IMG/VR virus record: IMGVR_UViG_3300044981_000043
Coordinates: 1 to 25,450 of that record
Reading direction: 5' to 3' (one strand)
DNA length: 25,450 bases
DNA from: a virus
Both the position numbers and the translations under genes were made by a program. The notes under the pieces are model-generated. The model saw nothing but the letters and a program-made list of their open reading frames with translations, made no database searches and was not told the DNA's origin. This document shows, piece after piece, positions 20,416 to 25,450 of the stretch (positions are counted from its first letter, which is position 1; every line of letters starts with the position of its first letter).

Positions 20416-20430
20416 GGAGCTTCGCCCATG
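20416..20430 (+). repeat. 15-bp leader repeat, copy 2
   Basis: Identical to 13792-13806: GGAGCTTCGCCCATG. The flanking bases and the encoded proteins differ. Confidence 0.7.
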
Positions 20431-20814
20431 CCTGCTGTCAAGCGTTCCGCTAAGACCGTTTCCATTGCCTGCAAACTCCCGCAGGGCCTGCACATTCACC
20501 TCGACGGCCGTCGCGAGCCGATCAAGCTGCACGGCCAGAACTCGCCGTTCAATATCGCCGGTCACGGCATCACCCAGGGCGTCTCGGTCGACGACTGGGC
20601 AGCCATCCAAGCGCAGTACAAGGAATCGCCCTGGCTGAAGAACGGCTTCGTGTTCGCCAACGGCGACGGCGACGACCTGGCCGAAGAGGCTGACGACCGC
20701 AAGGACGTCCAGACCGGCTTCGAGCCGATCGACCCGCGCAAGCCGGATGCCCGCAGCGGCTCGCTGGCGGCCATCCAGCCGGACGGTGCCCAGGATCCGG
20801 GCGAGCGGGCCTAA
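20428..20814 (+). CDS. Hypothetical protein at the head-completion position
   Basis: The product is 128 residues from ATG 20428, behind AAGGAG; the frame is open upstream but without a start supported by a ribosome-binding site. The first 40 residues (AKTVSIACKLPQGLHIHLDG, then NSPFNIAGHGITQGVSVDDW) look folded and conserved; the second half is acidic and polar (GDGDDLAEEADD), probably disordered. It has no cysteine cluster or membrane span. Genes of this type commonly stand between capsid and DUF4054 adaptor genes in related myoviruses, so a structural or assembly role is likely but unproven. Confidence 0.7.
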   Translation: MPAVKRSAKTVSIACKLPQGLHIHLDGRREPIKLHGQNSPFNIAGHGITQGVSVDDWAAIQAQYKESPWLKNGFVFANGDGDDLAEEADDRKDVQTGFEPIDPRKPDARSGSLAAIQPDGAQDPGERA

Positions 20815-20817
20815 GCT

Positions 20818-21282
20818 ATGGCCGTCGTCGTGTTCGACCCCGCGGCCTTCGTGGCTACGTACCCCGAGTTTACCGGGGTCGATCCGGCGCGCCTGACGTC
20901 CATGTTCACCGTTGCCGAGCAGAGCATCCTCGACAACACGGACAATTCGCCCGTCATGGACATCAATGTCCGCACGCAATTGTTCTACCTGCTGGTTGGC
21001 CATCTGCTGTTGATCTTCGGCATTGCGCCGACCAGCCCCGACAATACGCCTCCCGGCCGCCTGTCCAGCGCGACCGAAGGCACGATCACCACGGCGTTTG
21101 AATACATCATGCCGGCCGGCTCCGGTTTGGCCCCGTGGTTCCTGCAAACGAAGTACGGCGCCATGTACTGGATGATGACGGCGCCCTATCGCAGCGCGCT
21201 CTACATCGCCAACGGGTCCAGCGGCATCGGCGCGGCCATCGCCTACGGGTCGACCATCCCCAGCCTGCCGAACGGGCTGTGA
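20818..21282 (+). CDS. Head-tail adaptor (DUF4054 type)
   Basis: The product is 154 residues. The opening FDPAAFVATYPEFTGVDPARLTSMFTVAEQSI, followed by a long helix with QLFYLLVGHLLLIFG, is the DUF4054 pattern, equivalent to the gp6-type connector that binds under the portal ring. The late YGAMYWMMTAPYRSALYIANG also fits. It begins three bases after the stop of the previous gene. The role is to close the head after packaging and offer a site for the tail. Confidence 0.8.
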   Translation: MAVVVFDPAAFVATYPEFTGVDPARLTSMFTVAEQSILDNTDNSPVMDINVRTQLFYLLVGHLLLIFGIAPTSPDNTPPGRLSSATEGTITTAFEYIMPAGSGLAPWFLQTKYGAMYWMMTAPYRSALYIANGSSGIGAAIAYGSTIPSLPNGL

Positions 21283-21283
21283 C

Positions 21284-21772
21284 ATGAGTGTCGCGCGCCG
21301 GGGGCTGAAGCTGCCAGATACGCTCGAAGGCATGTTCGCACCGGGCAGCGTCAAGGCTGGCGTGCTCTCGGGCGCAACCTATCCCGCCGCTATCCTCAAG
21401 AACGCCGAGACGGGCGCCACGATGCCCGACCCGCGCGCCGGTATGGCGGTCGCGGTCATCGCCGCGGCGCTCGAATACGGCACGAACCAGAACCATCCCC
21501 GCCCGTTCATGGCCATGACGGTCATCAAGCACGGCAAGGAATGGACGGCCGCCTTCATCGCGCTGCTCAAGCAGGGCGTAGCGGCCGAAGCCGCGCTGCG
21601 CACCGTCGGCGTGACGATGGCCGAAGATATCCAGGCGACGATCACATCCTGGCCGGCTGACAACTCCGAAGCGTGGGCCGCGTTCAAAGGATTCGATGCC
21701 GGACTTCGCTTCACGAAACACTTGCTGCATTCGATCAAGTCGGAAGTCGTCGAGCAGGAGGGCGCCGGCTGA
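21284..21772 (+). CDS. HK97 gp10-like neck/tail-completion protein
   Basis: The product is 162 residues. It has the pattern of gp10-like proteins: a short N-terminal helix region, VKAGVLSGATYPAAI, AALEYGTNQNHPRPFMAMTV (the usual G-x-x-x-x-x-PRPF), a helix with EWTAAFIALLKQG, and FDAGLRFTKHLLHSIKSEV near the end. It probably joins the neck or completes the head-tail joint. The stop overlaps the next start in TGATG. Confidence 0.8.
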   Translation: MSVARRGLKLPDTLEGMFAPGSVKAGVLSGATYPAAILKNAETGATMPDPRAGMAVAVIAAALEYGTNQNHPRPFMAMTVIKHGKEWTAAFIALLKQGVAAEAALRTVGVTMAEDIQATITSWPADNSEAWAAFKGFDAGLRFTKHLLHSIKSEVVEQEGAG

Positions 21773-22200
21773 TGGCCAATTTCAACATGCATGGTGTCGT
21801 CCGTGGCGCAATCCAGCAAGTGAACCTCGATACGCCCGGCACGGTCTACATCTCAACCGGCTACACGAACACGAATGGCATCCTGACGCCGAGCTATATG
21901 CCCGTCGCGGCGATGCTGCAGGTCCAGGCCGACACGCACGATGCGCTGTCGCATGACCGCTCGCTGTCCTACACGACTGGCTACACGACGGTCTATGCGT
22001 TCGGCAACTTCTCGGATCTCGAACGCCCCAACGGCAAGGGCGGCGATATCATCAACATGTCAGGCAAATGGTACGGCATCATGCAAGTCCTCGAATGGTG
22101 GCCCGGCTGGTGCTCCGTGTCGGTCACGCAACAGCTCAATGCCGCTTCCCTGGCCGCCCTGCAGGCGCTTATCGCTAACGGCTCGGTGGCCGCGCCATGA
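21772..22200 (+). CDS. Conserved neck/tail-completion protein of unknown detail
   Basis: The product is 142 residues starting at ATG 21772, coupled to the previous stop (TGATG); a longer frame upstream lies within the gp10-like gene. It is beta-rich: MHGVVRGAIQQVNLDTPGTVYISTG, MPVAAMLQVQADTHDAL, VYAFGNFSDLERPNGKGGDI and WYGIMQVLEWWPGWCSVSVTQQL. This small, single-domain form and its position between gp10-like and tail terminator genes suggest a head-tail joining protein. The next gene overlaps by four bases (ATGA). Confidence 0.7.
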   Translation: MANFNMHGVVRGAIQQVNLDTPGTVYISTGYTNTNGILTPSYMPVAAMLQVQADTHDALSHDRSLSYTTGYTTVYAFGNFSDLERPNGKGGDIINMSGKWYGIMQVLEWWPGWCSVSVTQQLNAASLAALQALIANGSVAAP

Positions 22201-22733
22201 GTGCGACCATCCTTGTCTCGCCGACCGAAGACCAGACCTTCGCGGGCGTCTGGGCCCTGCTGGCGCTACTGCTCTCGCCGACTGACAAGCTGCAGCTCTT
22301 TAAGGGCTTTCAGAACTTCACGGCGACGCCGCCCGGTACGTATGCGGTCATCTCGCCGGGCGTCATGGTCCGGCAGAACCAGGGCATGCGCAATTACGAC
22401 TCGGTGAATGGGTTTCAGATCATCCAGCGCAACACGACCTACTACTACCAGATCGACTGCTATGGGCCCTTGGCGCCCGACTGGGCGAACATGATCACCA
22501 TCGCCTGGCGATCGATGTGGGCTTGCGACAACAACCCGAACCCCACGCTGTTCACGCCGCTTTATGCGGACGAGCCGGCACAGATGAACTTCGCCAACGG
22601 CGAGAAGGTTTACGAGCAGCGGTTCGTGACGAAGCTCTATTTGCAGGTGAATGAGACAGTGAACTTGCCGCAAGATTTCTTTACCGAAGTACCCCCCACG
22701 ATCCTCATTGCGGCGGACACCTTGCCGCCCTGA
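22197..22733 (+). CDS. Tail terminator-like protein (gp12-like neck terminator family)
   Basis: The product is 178 residues. Conserved-looking parts are TYAVISPGVMVRQNQGMRNYD and the strand pair TTYYYQIDCYGPLAPDW, then MITIAWRSMWACDN and EKVYEQRFVTKLYLQVNE. This matches the LIC_12616/gp12-like neck terminator family, which caps the tail tube and sheath at the head end. It starts in an ATGA overlap and is the last gene before the sheath, the usual order. Confidence 0.75.
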   Translation: MSATILVSPTEDQTFAGVWALLALLLSPTDKLQLFKGFQNFTATPPGTYAVISPGVMVRQNQGMRNYDSVNGFQIIQRNTTYYYQIDCYGPLAPDWANMITIAWRSMWACDNNPNPTLFTPLYADEPAQMNFANGEKVYEQRFVTKLYLQVNETVNLPQDFFTEVPPTILIAADTLPP

Positions 22734-22741
22734 ATATGCGC

Positions 22742-22747
22742 TAGAAT
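22742..22747 (+). promoter_or_regulatory. TAGANT motif before the tail sheath gene
   Basis: TAGAAT lies in the 49-base gap before the sheath gene, 35 bases ahead of its GTG and upstream of AGGAGC. It could give extra transcription of the abundant sheath and tube proteins. No clear -35 is seen. Confidence 0.35.
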
Positions 22748-22782
22748 TTTGCGCGCAACCGGTCCCATTTAGGAGCTGACCC

Positions 22783-24270
22783 GTGACTATCCCTGTTAGC
22801 AAAAAAGTTACCGTCCTACCGGGCGTCGTCGCGGGTGGTGGCCAGGCGTCCAGCCTTGGCGGCCTCGTCGTCTCCCAGGACACCTCCATTCCGCCCGGTC
22901 AGCAGCTCGACTTCATCAGCGCGCTGGCCGTGTCCAACTGGTTCGGACCGAACGCGCCCGAGACGCTGATCGCGAACAACTACTTCCCGGGCATCGTCAA
23001 CGGTGGCCAGCTGCCCTACGATCTGAAGTTCTCGGCGTACCTGCTGGCAGCGGCGCCGGCCGGCGTCTACGGCGCGAGCACCGCGGCGCTGACCCTGTCG
23101 GCCTTGCAGTCGCTTACCGGCACGCTGATTGTGACCACGGCGGCGCTGCATACGTCGAGCGTCATCAATCTCTCGGCCGCGACCAGCTTCGCCAACGCCG
23201 CCACGATCATGACGGCCGCGTTCACCTCGCCCGACTTTGCCATCACCTATGACGCGGTGCGCCAGCGCTTCCTGCTGCTGACGACCTCTACCGGCCCGAC
23301 GGCGGCCTGCTCTCCCGTGACCGGTACCCTGGCCGCCTCGATCGGTCTGGCGGCCAGTGTGGGCGCGTATAACCAGGCCGTGGGCGTAGCGGCCGACACC
23401 CCAGCGTCGGCGATGAACCGCGCCATTGCCGCCTCGACCAATTGGGGTACGTTCACGACCAGCTATGCGGCCGTGATCGCCGATCGCGAAGCCTACGGCG
23501 CGTGGAACAGCGGCCAGAACTTCCAGTACATGTACGTCTCGTGGGACTTGGATGCGGCCAGCATCGTGCCGAACAATTCCGCGTCGTTCGGTGCGGTCGC
23601 CTTCGCGACGCCTTACCAGGGCGTGCTGCCGATCTACGGCGGCGCGGACTCAGCCGGCGCGATGCAGGCATGGGCTGCCTCGACGAACTTCAGCGTGGCC
23701 AACGGCCGCACGAACCTGGACAGTCGCCAGTTCCTGTCGGGCGTCGCCCCGGTGGTGAACGATGCGACCACGGCCGCCGCGCTCGATTCGAACCACTACA
23801 CCTACATCGGCGGGTACGCCAACCAGGCGAACACCTACACGATCGCCACGAATGGCGCGGTGTCCGGTCAATTCCTATGGTCCGATACCTACCTCGACCA
23901 GATCTACTTGAATCGTGAGCTGCAACGCGCACTGTTCGAGGCGCTGCTCGCCTACAACTCGATTCCGTACAACCAGGACGGCTACACCGAGCTTTACCGG
24001 GCAGCGGTCGACGTGATCGACGCGGCGGTGACGTCGGGCATCATCCGCGCCGGCGTAACGCTGTCGCAGACCCAGGCGCAGGAAATCAACACGCAAGCCG
24101 GCCGGGTGATCGACCCGATCGTATCGACCCGCGGCTGGTACCTGCTGTTCGGCGACCCGGCCAACGTCGCCCAGGCTCGTCAGAACCGCACCAGTCCGAC
24201 CGCGTCTCTCTGGTATACCGACGGCGGTTCGATCCAGCAGATCACCATCGCCTCGCGCGCGATCATTTAA
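22783..24270 (+). CDS. Tail sheath protein (DUF3383 type)
   Basis: The product is 495 residues from GTG 22783, behind AGGAGC. The contractile sheath surrounds the tail tube and drives it through the host envelope. DUF3383 features are VTVLPGVVAGGG and LGGLVVSQDTSIPPGQQLDF at the N-terminus, WFGPNAPETLIANNYFPG, a variable middle domain (about 95-200), WGTFTTSY, VAFATPYQGVLPIYGG, FSVANGRTNLDSRQF, and LDQIYLNRELQRALFEALLAYNSIPYNQDGYTELYRAAVDVIDAA near the C-terminus. The length is normal for this group. It is followed on the other strand by an HNH gene whose last eight bases overlap its end, so sheath and tube genes, normally adjacent, are separated here. Confidence 0.92.
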   Translation: MTIPVSKKVTVLPGVVAGGGQASSLGGLVVSQDTSIPPGQQLDFISALAVSNWFGPNAPETLIANNYFPGIVNGGQLPYDLKFSAYLLAAAPAGVYGASTAALTLSALQSLTGTLIVTTAALHTSSVINLSAATSFANAATIMTAAFTSPDFAITYDAVRQRFLLLTTSTGPTAACSPVTGTLAASIGLAASVGAYNQAVGVAADTPASAMNRAIAASTNWGTFTTSYAAVIADREAYGAWNSGQNFQYMYVSWDLDAASIVPNNSASFGAVAFATPYQGVLPIYGGADSAGAMQAWAASTNFSVANGRTNLDSRQFLSGVAPVVNDATTAAALDSNHYTYIGGYANQANTYTIATNGAVSGQFLWSDTYLDQIYLNRELQRALFEALLAYNSIPYNQDGYTELYRAAVDVIDAAVTSGIIRAGVTLSQTQAQEINTQAGRVIDPIVSTRGWYLLFGDPANVAQARQNRTSPTASLWYTDGGSIQQITIASRAII

Positions 24271-24934
24271 GGAGACGAGCCGAGGACAAGGACGTCATCG
24301 GCTCAAACTTATGGCCTTTGCGGCGGTTCGCAGTAGCGGTGATAACGCGGAGATTGGTTTCGACATGCAAGCCGCACACGTTCTTGCCTTGCAATGGGAT
24401 TTCATGGTCTACCTCGTGACGTTCGCCGGTTTCTTTTGTCAGGCGTTCGGCATTTTCGTAGACAGCCAAAATAGCGGCAGAATCCGCCCATCCTGGCGTC
24501 GCTCGGGCGACGTGTTGCTGCCGCCGGCGAGTCTTTACAACAAGTCGTGCCTTATGCGTAGCGCGCCACGCTTTGCCACGCTCTCGGGCCGCTTCGATGA
24601 CTTCGGGTTGTTGGCGATAGGCTTCATCAAACTGTCGAGCACGTTCGCTGAAACGCCAACCATTTTCGCGGTCAAGCCAGCGTTCGCGATTTGCTTGATA
24701 GTAGGCAAGACCGTACGCGCGGCTAGCTTCGTGATTGGTTTGGTAATGCGCCAAACGTGCCGCGCGTTTCTTAGATGCGGGCGCGTTATAGCGCTCTTGC
24801 TCTGCGAGGCGGCGGCATTCATAGCAGGATTTGTGCGGGCCCTCACGCAATTCACCTTTCTGAGTCTTCCAGCGTCGCACCGGAAAGTCCGTGCAAGGCT
24901 TGCTTTTCTTGCAGGTTTTGCAGACGTATTCCAT
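24263..24934 (-). CDS. HNH homing endonuclease inserted between sheath and tube genes
   Basis: The product is 223 residues, with GAGAG before ATG 24934. The N-terminus has CKTC (Cys5, Cys8) and CYEC (Cys37, Cys40), a zinc ribbon. The middle (about 45-150) is basic, helical and rich in Arg, Ala and Tyr, with NRERW-like repeats, probably a DNA-binding stretch. The C-terminal HNH core is HEVDHEIPLQGKNVCGLH (His173, Asp176, His177), then NLRV (Asn194) and ANRRKG (Asn203), so the active site looks complete. The gene is AT-richer than its neighbours. Its orientation is opposite to the tail genes and it overlaps the end of the sheath gene by eight bases. Confidence 0.88.
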   Translation of the reverse strand: MEYVCKTCKKSKPCTDFPVRRWKTQKGELREGPHKSCYECRRLAEQERYNAPASKKRAARLAHYQTNHEASRAYGLAYYQANRERWLDRENGWRFSERARQFDEAYRQQPEVIEAARERGKAWRATHKARLVVKTRRRQQHVARATPGWADSAAILAVYENAERLTKETGERHEVDHEIPLQGKNVCGLHVETNLRVITATANRRKGHKFEPMTSLSSARLLK

Positions 24935-24974
24935 ACTTCTCTCAGCTATTTCCCGACTTCGCGGCGCGTACTGT

Positions 24975-24980
24975 TAGAGT
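24975..24980 (+). promoter_or_regulatory. TAGANT motif before the tail tube gene
   Basis: TAGAGT lies 36 bases before ATG 25017 and just after the antisense HNH gene. It could resume rightward transcription for the tube gene. Confidence 0.35.
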
Positions 24981-25004
24981 ACCGTACATGCGAGTCCTAC
25001 ACAA
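24976..25004 (-). promoter_or_regulatory. Possible leftward promoter of the HNH gene
   Basis: On the minus strand, TTGTGT (24999-25004) and TACTCT (24976-24981) lie 17 bases apart. The -10 overlaps the rightward TAGAGT motif, so the two directions may compete. Confidence 0.35.
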
Positions 25005-25016
25005 TGGAGACTTGAC

Positions 25017-25448
25017 ATGCCCGCAACCTTGACCGTGGCCAATTCGGCCCTACTGCTGACAACCGAAGCTCTTTTCCCCCAGGCCCAACGCCTCCAGGGG
25101 TATGCCGCCGATGATGCCTTCGATTTCGAAAATGTGGAATCAGGGGAGTATTCGATGGGTATCGACGGCAAGCTCTCCGCTGGCTTCGTGTTCAACGAGA
25201 TCCCGCTCAGCATCACCCTGCAGGCGGACAGCCCCTCGCTGACGCTGTTCGAGCAGACCTATCAATACGAAGTCTCGAACCGCACGAAGCTGCAGCAAGA
25301 TCTGACCATCACGCTGCCATCCGTCAACAAACGGTACGACCTGAAGGCGGGCTTCATGCGCCGGTACAAGGCGCCGAGCGGCAAGAAGATCTTGCAGCCT
25401 GGCGTCGTCGAGTTTGTGTTCGCTCGGATGGAAGTGAGCCCGCTCTAA
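25017..25448 (+). CDS. Tail tube protein (DUF3277 type)
   Basis: The product is 143 residues, with GGAGA before ATG 25017. It has the DUF3277 pattern: SALLLTTEALFPQAQRLQGYAADDAFDFENVESGE, MGIDGKLSAGFVFNEIPLSITLQADSPS, FEQTYQYEVSN and the final KRYDLKAGFMRRYKAPSGKKILQPGVVEF. The protein forms the inner tube through which DNA passes. Its stop TAA overlaps an ATG (TAATG, 25448-25450), so the next tail gene probably begins at the very edge of the window. Confidence 0.9.
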   Translation: MPATLTVANSALLLTTEALFPQAQRLQGYAADDAFDFENVESGEYSMGIDGKLSAGFVFNEIPLSITLQADSPSLTLFEQTYQYEVSNRTKLQQDLTITLPSVNKRYDLKAGFMRRYKAPSGKKILQPGVVEFVFARMEVSPL

Positions 25449-25450
25449 TG

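Noticed and set aside
24277-24304. GAGCCGA/TCGGCTC hairpin after the sheath gene as a terminator
   Set aside because: The stem is only 7 bp with a 14-base loop and no U tract, and it lies within HNH codons.
24311-25015. 234-codon plus-strand open frame opposite the HNH gene
   Set aside because: The minus strand has an intact HNH active site and zinc ribbon; the plus frame is its shadow despite some hydrophobic stretches.

Overview
The window is about 25 kb of a tailed phage (or prophage) genome with a contractile tail. Evidence for a myovirus is a sheath protein (DUF3383-type), a tail tube protein (DUF3277-type), baseplate J and a central spike, next to a complete head module (small and large terminase, DUF1073-type portal, Mu F-like protein, DUF2213 protease, decoration protein, DUF2184-type capsid). 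The DNA is GC-rich, with overlapping start/stop junctions. Phages with this gene set are known from Burkholderia, Ralstonia, Xanthomonas and relatives, so a beta- or gammaproteobacterial host is likely. The host itself cannot be read from the sequence.

Layout. 1-4378 (+): end of the tail/baseplate module (spike C-terminus, baseplate J, DUF2612-type protein, glycine-rich tail fibre), then a holin-like and a one-span membrane protein. 9010-4342 (-): a leftward early-type operon with a DUF2800-type nuclease, a structured tRNA-like RNA, an Enc34-type ssDNA-binding protein, RusA, a GIY-YIG homing endonuclease, an Ala-rich protein and a muramidase endolysin. The lysis genes are therefore split between two converging transcripts. 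9011-9311 is a divergent control region with iteron-like repeats around an AT-rich core, possibly an origin or operator. 9312-18104 (+): terminase to capsid. 20428-25448 (+): head completion, tail terminator, sheath and tube.

The rightward structural operon is interrupted three times by antisense cassettes: 15041-14253 (an ORFan plus two tiny ORFs), 20292-18139 (two small proteins and a large composite homing endonuclease) and 24934-24263 (an HNH endonuclease). Two cassettes carry nearly the same strong leftward promoter, and a TAGANT-type -10 motif lies just before the gene that resumes rightward transcription after each cassette. With the GIY-YIG gene, three unrelated free-standing homing endonucleases are present.

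The points most worth following up are: the 113-nt tRNA-like element at 7625-7737; genes with no Shine-Dalgarno whose ATG lies exactly 6 nt after a -10-like hexamer (possible leaderless mRNAs); the three-zinc-ribbon/Vsr-like/acetyltransferase-like endonuclease; the nested in-frame scaffold start inside the protease gene; and the iteron region. I found no CRISPR array, no insertion sequence and no integrase. Function names rest on motif recognition by eye; no database search was run.
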